A stretch of DNA of 40,496 nucleotides, from the NCBI GenBank assembly GCA_945870915.1, contig CAMBUI010000002.1, positions 1-40,496 of the forward strand. Direction: 5' to 3'. This DNA comes from Candidatus Kuenenia stuttgartensis. Its GTDB lineage: Bacteria > Planctomycetota > Phycisphaerae > Phycisphaerales > SM1A02. A program made the position numbers and the translations under genes. Under the pieces are notes generated by a model. It searched no databases. It saw only the letters and a list, made by a program, of their open reading frames with translations, and was not told the DNA's origin. Below, one piece after another: positions 19,747 to 26,738 of this stretch; position 1 is the stretch's first letter, and each line of letters starts with the position of its first letter.

Positions 19747-22722
19747 ATGCGTACATTCCATCGCTCGACCCGTCGGTCGATCCTTCGCACGGGCACCACG
19801 GCCCTCGCCGCCGCGGTGTTCGCCGCATCCGGCGCCCTTGCGGGCGACCCGTACATCTCGATCACGCACCTCGCCAGCACGCCGCGCGCGGGCTACGACG
19901 TCGCCGGTGCGGAGATCGTGGCCTTCGACGCCGCCACCAAGCGCGCGTTCGTGGTGAACGGCTTCACCAATTCGATCGACATCTTCGACCTCGGGACGCC
20001 CGCCGTGCCGGTCGCGGCAGGCAGCATCTCGCTGCTGCCCTACGGCGGCGGCGTGCAGAGCGTGGCGGTCAAGAACGGCCTCGTGGCCTGCGCCGTGCAG
20101 GGCGCGCTCAAGACCGATCCCGGTCTGGTCGTGTTCTTCGACACCGCCGGCGCGTTCCTCGCGTCGGTGACCGTCGGAGCGCTGCCCGACATGCTCACCT
20201 TCACGCCCGACGGCACCAAGGTCATCGTCGCCAACGAGGGCGAGCCGAGCGCCGACTACCTGGTCGACCCCGAGGGTTCGATCAGCATCATCGACGTGAC
20301 CGGCAAGGCGATCACCCAGGCCGACGTGACCACGCTCGGCTTCAACGGCCTCGCGGCGGGCGTGATCGACGCGTCGATCCGCGCGTTCGGCCCCGGTTCG
20401 CCGACCATCGGCCAGGACCTCGAGCCCGAGTATGTCGCGGTCGCGCCGGACTCGGCCACCGCGTGGGTCTCGCTGCAGGAGCACAGCGCGGTCGCCGTCG
20501 TCGACCTCGCCACCAAGGCGATCACCTCGGTGCGCGCGCTCGGCACCAAGAAGCACGGCCAGGGCACGCCCAGCCTCACCACGGCGACCTTCGCGGCCCC
20601 GCCGGTGCTCGGCACCACCGCGGCCGGACAGGACATCCTGCTCGGCGGCTTCAGCGGACTCTGGCTCGACTCGATCGACGCGGCCACCGGCGTGGTCACG
20701 CTGTGGGCCAACACCGACCGCGGCCCGAACCTCGAGCCGGTGAATGTCGACGGCGACGCCGCCCTCGAGCGTCCCTTCGCGCTGCCGGGATTCCAGCCGC
20801 GCATCTGCACCTTCACCTACAACCCGGCGACCAACGCGTTCGCGCTGACCGGGCAGATCCTGCTCCGCAAGCCCGACGGCACGGCGCTCACCGGCCTGCC
20901 CAACATCCAGGGCGCCGCGGCCGGCCTCGCCTACACCGACGAGCAGCCGTGCGACCTCTTCGGCAATCCGATCGCGAACGATCCGATCGGCGGCGACCTC
21001 GAGGGTCTCGTGCGCACCGCCGACGGCAGAATCTGGATGTGCGACGAGTACCGCCCCGCGCTCTACAAGTTCGACGCGACCGGTCTCATGCTCGACCGCT
21101 TCGTTCCGGCGGGCTCGAACGCCTTCGGCGTGACCGTGGGCACCGAGGCGTTCCCCGCGGTGTACGCGCAGCGCCGCGACAACCGCGGCTTCGAGGCGAT
21201 CGCGGTGTGGAACCAGTTCGTCTACTGCTTCGTGCAGAGCCCGCTCGACAACCCCGATGTGGCGAACGACGCGAACTCGAAGGCGTCGCGCAACATCCGC
21301 ATCGCCAAGTTCGACACGACCACCAGCAGCGTGGTGGCGGAGTACGTCTACGTGCTCGAGGGCGGCGCGAGCGACAAGCTCGGCGACGCCTGCGCCTTCG
21401 CGCCCGGCAAGTTCCTCGTGGTCGAGCGCGACAGCTCGCTCGGCACCACCTCGAAGAAGAAGGTGTTCGAGATCGACCTCGCGGGCGCGACCGACATCTC
21501 GACGCTCGCCCCCGCCATCTCGGGCGTGGGCGGCACGCTCGACCGCATGACGCCGGCCCAGCTCGCGGCCGCCGGCATCGCGCCGGTCTCGAAGTCGGTG
21601 TTCATCGACCTCGCGGCCGTCGGCTACGCGGACTTCGGCGACAAGGTCGAGGGCCTCGCGATGCGCGACCCGTCGACGATCTTCGTGATCAACGACAACG
21701 ACTTCCGCATGCCGCTCACCTTCGACCCCACGACCGGCACCTTCCCGGTCAACCCGGCGGCGGTCCCGACCACGCTCGGCATGGTCACCTTCTCGGGCAA
21801 CGGCCTCGATCCGAGCGACCAGGACACGGTCAACGCCATCGCCGGCTGGCCGGTCGAGGGCGCGTACCAGCCCGACGCGATCGCGTCGTTCAGCGCGGGC
21901 GGGCAGACCTACTTCGCGGCCGCCAACGAGGGCGACTCGCGCGAGTGGGGCACCTTCGTGGACATCGCGGCGGTGTCGACCTTCACGCTCGATCCGCAGG
22001 TGTTCCGCGGCGGCGCGTGGCTCAGGGGCAACGCGCGCCTCGGCCGCCTGCAGGCGCGCAAGGACCTCGGCGACCTCGACGGCGACGGCGACTTCGACCG
22101 CATCGTGGCGCTCGGCGCGCGCAGCTACACCATCTGGAACGCCGCGGGCCAGCGCGTCTGGGACTCGGGCGACCAGCTCGAGCAGACCGTCAAGGCGGCG
22201 AACCCGACCTACTTCAACGCCAGCAACACCAACAACACCCGTGACAACCGCAGCCGCTCCAAGGGCCCCGAGCCCGAGGGCGTGACGGTCGGCACCGTCG
22301 CCGGGCGCCAGTATCTCTTCGGCATCTCGGAGCGCGTCGGCGGCATCTTCGCCTACTCGATCGAGGATCCGACGGCCCCGGTGCTGCAGACCTATGTCAA
22401 CAACCGCACCTTCACCGTGGCGACCAACCTCGCCGGTTCGGGAGACCTCGGCGCCGAGGGCGTGACCTTCGTCGGCGCGTCCGACTCGCCCAGCGGCAAG
22501 GCGCTGCTCCTCGTGGCCAACGAGATCAGCGGCACGCTGGCGGTGTGGGAGGTCAACGCGGTGTGCGACGCGGTCGGCGACCTCAACGCCGACTGCGCGG
22601 TCAACGGCGGCGACCTCGCGCTGCTCCTCAACAACTGGGGCGGCACGGGCACCGGCGACATCGACGGCGACGGCACGGTCGGTGGCGGCGACCTCGCGGC
22701 GCTGCTCAACAACTGGGGCTGA
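19747..22722 (+). CDS. Secreted choice-of-anchor I / phytase-esterase-like protein with C-terminal dockerin-like domain
   Basis: Signal peptide; GGVQSVAVKNGLVACAVQG...LPDMLTFTPDGTKVIVANEGEPS; phytase/esterase-like middle (GGFSGLWLDSIDAATGVVTLWANTDRGPN..., GRIWMCDEYRPALYKFD); C-term DLNADCAVNGGDLALLLNNWGGTGTGDIDGDGTVGGGDLAALLNNWG. Confidence 0.8.
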   Translation: MRTFHRSTRRSILRTGTTALAAAVFAASGALAGDPYISITHLASTPRAGYDVAGAEIVAFDAATKRAFVVNGFTNSIDIFDLGTPAVPVAAGSISLLPYGGGVQSVAVKNGLVACAVQGALKTDPGLVVFFDTAGAFLASVTVGALPDMLTFTPDGTKVIVANEGEPSADYLVDPEGSISIIDVTGKAITQADVTTLGFNGLAAGVIDASIRAFGPGSPTIGQDLEPEYVAVAPDSATAWVSLQEHSAVAVVDLATKAITSVRALGTKKHGQGTPSLTTATFAAPPVLGTTAAGQDILLGGFSGLWLDSIDAATGVVTLWANTDRGPNLEPVNVDGDAALERPFALPGFQPRICTFTYNPATNAFALTGQILLRKPDGTALTGLPNIQGAAAGLAYTDEQPCDLFGNPIANDPIGGDLEGLVRTADGRIWMCDEYRPALYKFDATGLMLDRFVPAGSNAFGVTVGTEAFPAVYAQRRDNRGFEAIAVWNQFVYCFVQSPLDNPDVANDANSKASRNIRIAKFDTTTSSVVAEYVYVLEGGASDKLGDACAFAPGKFLVVERDSSLGTTSKKKVFEIDLAGATDISTLAPAISGVGGTLDRMTPAQLAAAGIAPVSKSVFIDLAAVGYADFGDKVEGLAMRDPSTIFVINDNDFRMPLTFDPTTGTFPVNPAAVPTTLGMVTFSGNGLDPSDQDTVNAIAGWPVEGAYQPDAIASFSAGGQTYFAAANEGDSREWGTFVDIAAVSTFTLDPQVFRGGAWLRGNARLGRLQARKDLGDLDGDGDFDRIVALGARSYTIWNAAGQRVWDSGDQLEQTVKAANPTYFNASNTNNTRDNRSRSKGPEPEGVTVGTVAGRQYLFGISERVGGIFAYSIEDPTAPVLQTYVNNRTFTVATNLAGSGDLGAEGVTFVGASDSPSGKALLLVANEISGTLAVWEVNAVCDAVGDLNADCAVNGGDLALLLNNWGGTGTGDIDGDGTVGGGDLAALLNNWG

Positions 22723-22774
22723 GCGCGCGGTCCCCGGGACCGTCGCCAGGACGGTCCGGATCGAAGCAACAACG

Positions 22775-22815
22775 GCGTCGGCCGCGGGTTTGTGCCCGCG
22801 GCCGACGCGCGTTTT
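22775..22815 (+). terminator. Rho-independent terminator
   Basis: Perfect 14-bp stem gcgtcggccgcggg-tttgtg-cccgcggccgacgc then gcgtttt. Confidence 0.9.
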
Positions 22816-22843
22816 GGGGATGGCGTTGGGCGCGAGGGGGGCG

Positions 22844-23010
22844 TACATGCCTGTCCCGTCTCCGGGCGGGCGCCGGCGTCGGGTGCTGGGCTGCGTGCAT
22901 GCGCGTGCATGCCTGTCCCATCTCCGGGGCGGGCGCCGGTGTCGGGTGCTGGGCCGCGTGCATGCCTGTCCCGTCCATGCCTGCGGGGGCCGTGCATGCC
23001 TGTCCCATCC
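22844..23010. repeat. CATGCCTGTCC repeat cluster (4 full copies; higher-order unit about 62 bp)
   Basis: catgcctgtcc at 22846, 22908, 22961, 22995; conserved longer unit gcgtgcatgcctgtccc(g/a)tctccgggg(c)gggcgccgg(c/t)gtcgggtgctgggc. Confidence 0.9.
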
Positions 23011-23087
23011 ACGCGGAATTGCTGAGAGGTCGTGCCGACTCGTGCGGACTCCCTTGCCGGGACTCGTACCCCTGGCGAGGAGACCCC

Positions 23088-24014
23088 ATGCACCAGTCCT
23101 TGTCCGCGGCCCGAAGTTCGGCCGCGCGTTCCCGTCTGGCTCCGATCGGAGCCGCCGCGCGCCAGCGCGTGCTCATCGCGGTCGTCCGAACGCCGTCCGG
23201 CCTGCCGTCGCTGGCGGCGGGTCGCGTGGCCGCGGCGCGTCGCGCCCTCGGCGACGAGGTCCGGCTGGCCGAGTTCGAGGGCGAGCGGCTCCTCGCGCTG
23301 CCGCGGCTCGGTCCCGACACCGATCTGCTGGTGTTGGTCGACTCCGAGGACAGGATCCGGGTGTTCCCGGCGACGGATGCGCCGGGGTCGACCTCGACCT
23401 CGACCTCGATCTCGATCTCGGGCGCGGGTGCGTCCGGGCTCGTTCCCGACTTCAGCGACTATCCGTTCGAGCGCACGCGTGTGCTTCCGATCGCAGCCTC
23501 CGACGGTGGCGCGCCGCGCCCGCTCGGTGCGCTCCTGCACGAGGTGCGCGAGTACGTGCGGCGACATGCATCGCCCGATCTCGTGTTCGTCGATCGTGCG
23601 CTCAACCGGGACCCGGCGCTGCTCGAGGGGCTGGTGGATTCGGTCCAGCGGCACGCCCACGGCGTGCAGTGGATGGCCGCGCTGCGCGTCGACGACGGTT
23701 CGTCCGACGGGCTCTCGCGCAGGTTCCTCCGCGCCGCGGCCGCGGCGGGACTTCGCAGCGTGGTCCTGCGTGCGCCGGCCGGCCCCGCCGAGCGCCGTGC
23801 ACGGGAACTCGCGGTGCACGCGGGCGATGCCGGGATCTCCACCCGCGTCGTCGCGGGAGATCTGCCGGTCGAGACGAGGACCGCGGGTCTGCGCGTGCTT
23901 CGGCGCGCGGGTCTCGGCGCGGTGCTGCCCGCTCCGGGAGCCGAGGTGCTGATGGACATCGCACCGAAGGACTCGATGCGTGGACTGGACCGATGGATTG
24001 AAGCGATGGATTGA
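23088..24014 (+). CDS. Uncharacterised protein; possible radical-SAM/B12-type barrel relative lacking the CxxxCxxC motif
   Basis: ATG at 23088 (ggcgaggag upstream). PDLVFVDRALNRDPALLEGLVDSVQRHAHGVQWMAALRVDDGSSDGLSRRFLRAAAAAGLRSVVL resembles rSAM half-barrel order (D..fn.d ... w...lRvd ... l..aGl..v). No Cys cluster seen. Confidence 0.5.
   Translation: MHQSLSAARSSAARSRLAPIGAAARQRVLIAVVRTPSGLPSLAAGRVAAARRALGDEVRLAEFEGERLLALPRLGPDTDLLVLVDSEDRIRVFPATDAPGSTSTSTSISISGAGASGLVPDFSDYPFERTRVLPIAASDGGAPRPLGALLHEVREYVRRHASPDLVFVDRALNRDPALLEGLVDSVQRHAHGVQWMAALRVDDGSSDGLSRRFLRAAAAAGLRSVVLRAPAGPAERRARELAVHAGDAGISTRVVAGDLPVETRTAGLRVLRRAGLGAVLPAPGAEVLMDIAPKDSMRGLDRWIEAMD
23388..23417. repeat. 6-bp SSR inside the CDS (TSTSTSISIS linker)
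   Basis: tcgacc x3, tcgatc x2. Confidence 0.8.
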
Positions 24015-24082
24015 AGCGACGGACTGAACCAACGGCCCGAAGCGACGCACTGAACCGACGGCCCGAAGCGACGGGCGAATGA
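23992..24082. repeat. 13-bp tandem array, 7 units, overlapping the 3' end of the upstream CDS
   Basis: gatggattgaagc x2 / gacggactgaacc / aacggcccgaagc / gacgcactgaacc / gacggcccgaagc / gacgggcgaatga. TGA stop of 23088..24014 is in unit 2. Confidence 0.9.
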
Positions 24083-24102
24083 ACAGCACCGAGGAGTCGA
24101 CC

Positions 24103-25434
24103 ATGCCAACCGCCACCATCGATGTCAGTAACCCGCTCCGCCAGCGCCTGCGCATGCTCACGCCCGTCGCGAAGCTCGCCGAGGCCGAGGCCTTCGTCCG
24201 CCAGTTCCACGACGAGAACGGCCTCGGGCGCGCGGCGTGCGAGGCGCGGCTTGCCGAGGTGCGCCGCGTGCTCGCGCGGACGAACCACTACGACCACACG
24301 CCCGACGAGCTCGCCTTCGGCGCGCGGCTCGCCTGGCGCAACCATGCGCGCTGCATCGGGCGGCTGTTCTGGAAGTCGCTGGTCGTGGTCGATCGCCGCG
24401 AGGTGACCGATCCCGGCGAGATCGCGGCGTGCTGCGCCGAGCACCTCGTCGCGGCGCGCAGGTCGGGCGGGATCCGATCGACGATCACCGTGTTCGCGCC
24501 GGTGCGCGGCGACGCGCTGCCCGCGCACATCGAGAGCCGGCAGCTCGTCCAGTACGCGGGCTACCTCGCCGACGACGGCACCGTGCTCGGCGATCCCGCC
24601 GGCATCGAGGCCACGCGGACGGCGATGGCGCTCGGCTGGACGCCGCCGGCGCGGCGCTCGCGTTTCGACGTGCTGCCGCTGCAGATCTGCGATGCGCGCG
24701 GGCGGCGCCATCTCTTCGAGTTTCCCGAGGGCACGGTGGAGGAGGTCGCGATCGAGCATCCGTCCGCACCCGCGCTCGCGGAACTGGGCCTGCGCTGGTA
24801 CACGGTGCCGGCGGTCAGCTCGATGGTCATGACGATCGGCGGCATCGAGTATCCCTGCGCGCCGTTCAACGGCTTCTACATGGCGAGCGAGATCGCCTCG
24901 CGCAACTTCGCCGACGAGTCGCGCTACGACCAGATGCACGCCGCCGCGCGCGCGCTCGGGATCGACACCGCCGGCGCGCTGTGGAAGGACCGCGTGCTCA
25001 CCGAGCTCAACGAGGCGGTGCTGCACTCGTTCCGCCGCGCGGGCGCGACCATCCTCGACCACCACACCGCGAGCGAGCAGTTCATGGAGTTCTTCCAGAA
25101 GGAGCGCAGCGCCGGCCGCGAGCCGAGCGCGGAGTGGTCGTGGATCGTGCCGCCGCAGGCGTCGGCCGCGTGCCCGGTCTACCACCTCCCGATGCGGGAC
25201 CAGCACGCGGTGCCGAACTACTACGGTTCGGCGGCGACCGACGGTGCTCGACTCGGGGTGCACGGCGGGGCGGATCGGAGCGCGCCGGCGTCCGGGATGG
25301 ACGCGGAGACGGAAGTGGCCGCAGCGCCCGAGGCGCCCGCCGTGTCCCGCTGCCCGTTCGCGCGGGGCCTCGGATTCCTCGCCCGCGCGGTGGCGAAGCC
25401 GCTGGGGCATCCGGTGTCGTTGAACAGCCTGTGA
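24103..25434 (+). CDS. Nitric oxide synthase oxygenase (bacterial NOS-like)
   Basis: SD gaggag + ATG at 24103. NOS heme signature AWRNHARCIGRLFW; ESRQLVQYAGYL; TIGGIEYPCAPFNGFYMASEIASRNFADESRYD (substrate-binding region with conserved Glu); WSWIVPPQASAACPVYHLPMRD. Confidence 0.92.
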   Translation: MPTATIDVSNPLRQRLRMLTPVAKLAEAEAFVRQFHDENGLGRAACEARLAEVRRVLARTNHYDHTPDELAFGARLAWRNHARCIGRLFWKSLVVVDRREVTDPGEIAACCAEHLVAARRSGGIRSTITVFAPVRGDALPAHIESRQLVQYAGYLADDGTVLGDPAGIEATRTAMALGWTPPARRSRFDVLPLQICDARGRRHLFEFPEGTVEEVAIEHPSAPALAELGLRWYTVPAVSSMVMTIGGIEYPCAPFNGFYMASEIASRNFADESRYDQMHAAARALGIDTAGALWKDRVLTELNEAVLHSFRRAGATILDHHTASEQFMEFFQKERSAGREPSAEWSWIVPPQASAACPVYHLPMRDQHAVPNYYGSAATDGARLGVHGGADRSAPASGMDAETEVAAAPEAPAVSRCPFARGLGFLARAVAKPLGHPVSLNSL

Positions 25435-25462
25435 GTTGCGGCGGGGGGTGCGCGCGCGTGCA

Positions 25463-25700
25463 TGCCGCGTGCTTGCCTGTCCTGTCGGGGGCAGTCCAGT
25501 CGGACGCGTGCATGCCTGTCCCGTCTCTCCGGTCCGTCTCTCCGGTCTCGCGTCCGGTCACGTGCGTGCATGCCTGTCCTGTCTCGCGTCGGACGCGTGC
25601 ATGCCTGTCCCGTCTCTCCGGTGTCGCGTCCGGTCACGCGCGTGCATGCCTGTCCTGTCTCGCGTCGGGCACGTGCATGCCACGTGCATGCCTGTCCCGT
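25463..25700. repeat. CATGCCTGTCC repeat cluster (5 full copies; higher-order unit about 77-89 bp x2)
   Basis: catgcctgtcc at 25511, 25569, 25600, 25645, 25687; long unit gacgcgtgcatgcctgtcccgtctctccggt...tcgcgtccggtcacg(t/c)gcgtgcatgcctgtcctgtctcgcgtcg at 25503-25591 and from 25592. Confidence 0.9.
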
Positions 25701-25706
25701 CTGGCC

Positions 25707-26516
25707 TCAAGCGCGCCAGAGGCGCGCGAGATCCGCGATCGACAGCGATTCGGGCCGCGCGTTCGGGTCGATGCCCTCGGGCCAGGTGCGGGAGCGGCCG
25801 AGGATCGCGCCGAGCTGCTTGCGGCGCTTCGAGAAGAGCGTGTGCACGAACGCGCCGAAGGCGTCGGCCTCGCCGTGCGGGATCACGGGCGCTGCGCGCG
25901 GGCGCAGGGCGAGCATCGCGCTCGTGACCTCGGGCGGCGGCCAGAAGCATCCGGGCGGGAGCACCGCGACCTGCTCGACCTCGCAGAAGGCCTGCACGAT
26001 GATCGTGAGCGGGCCGTACTCGCCGCTGTTCGGCTGCGCGCGCAGCCGGTCGCCCACCTCGCGCTGGATGGTGACGAACTGCCCGACGCACTGCGGCATG
26101 GTGGCGCAGATCGCCATCACCGGGCTCGCGGCCTGGTAGGGGAGGTTCGCGACCAGCGTGAACGGCCGTCCCGCGAGGCGCGCGAGCGCGTCGGCGTTGA
26201 GCGCGCGCTTGCCGTCGAGGCAGTCGCCCTCGACGAGCGTGAACCGCGGGTTGGCCGCGAAGTGCTCGCGCAGGTGCGCGGCCAGGTCGCGGTCGAGCTC
26301 GATCGCCACGAGCTCCGCGCCGCGCGCGAGGATCTCCTCGCTCATGGTGCCGGTGCCGGGACCGATCTCGACGACGAGGCTGCCCTCGCCGATCCCGCTC
26401 GCGTCGACGAGCTTGCGCAGCAGGTTCTGGTCGACGAGGAAGTTCTGCCCGAAGCGGTGCTTGGGCGAGAGTCCACGCGCGGTGAGGATGGACCGGATGT
26501 CGGACTGGGTCTGCAC
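25707..26516 (-). CDS. rsmA: 16S rRNA (adenine1518-N6/adenine1519-N6) dimethyltransferase
   Basis: VQTQSDIRSILTARGLSPKHRFGQNFLVDQNLLRKLVDASGIGEGSLVVEIGPGTGTMSEEIL..., FTLVANLPYQAASPV. Start taken as GTG 26516, 7 nt after TAGGAT; ATG 26525 is the alternative. Confidence 0.93.
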   Translation of the reverse strand: MQTQSDIRSILTARGLSPKHRFGQNFLVDQNLLRKLVDASGIGEGSLVVEIGPGTGTMSEEILARGAELVAIELDRDLAAHLREHFAANPRFTLVEGDCLDGKRALNADALARLAGRPFTLVANLPYQAASPVMAICATMPQCVGQFVTIQREVGDRLRAQPNSGEYGPLTIIVQAFCEVEQVAVLPPGCFWPPPEVTSAMLALRPRAAPVIPHGEADAFGAFVHTLFSKRRKQLGAILGRSRTWPEGIDPNARPESLSIADLARLWRA

Positions 26517-26562
26517 GCGGCGCATCCTACGAGCAACGCGCGGCGGAGCGCGACGCGGCGTG

Positions 26563-26674
26563 GAACGACGCAGCCGAGGAATGACGCAGCCGAGGAATGA
26601 CGCAGCCGAGGAATGACACAGCCGAGGAATGACACAGCCCAGGAATGACACAGCCCAGGAATGACGCGGGGCGG
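26563..26674. repeat. 16-bp tandem array, 7 units
   Basis: gaacgacgcagccgag / gaatgacgcagccgag x2 / gaatgacacagccgag / gaatgacacagcccag x2 / gaatgacgcggggcgg. Confidence 0.92.
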
Positions 26675-26675
26675 A

Positions 26676-26708
26676 AATGAAGCAGGCCCGGCGGTGGGCC
26701 GGGCCTGC
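26676..26708 (-). terminator. Rho-independent-like terminator of the cytochrome gene
   Basis: Perfect 11-bp stem gcaggcccggc-ggtgg-gccgggcctgc; on the minus strand followed by TTCATTT. Confidence 0.7.
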
Positions 26709-26738
26709 GGTGCCGTGTGCGAGGGTCGGAGCTGCGGA

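Noticed and set aside
25221-25637. ORFs translating the CATGCCTGTCC array (e.g. TGQACTRPTRDRTGMHARDR...)
   Set aside because: Low-complexity translation of a non-coding repeat, no start signals.
22844-25700. CRISPR array interpretation of the repeat clusters
   Set aside because: No unique spacers of uniform length, units are themselves tandem and degenerate, no cas genes.
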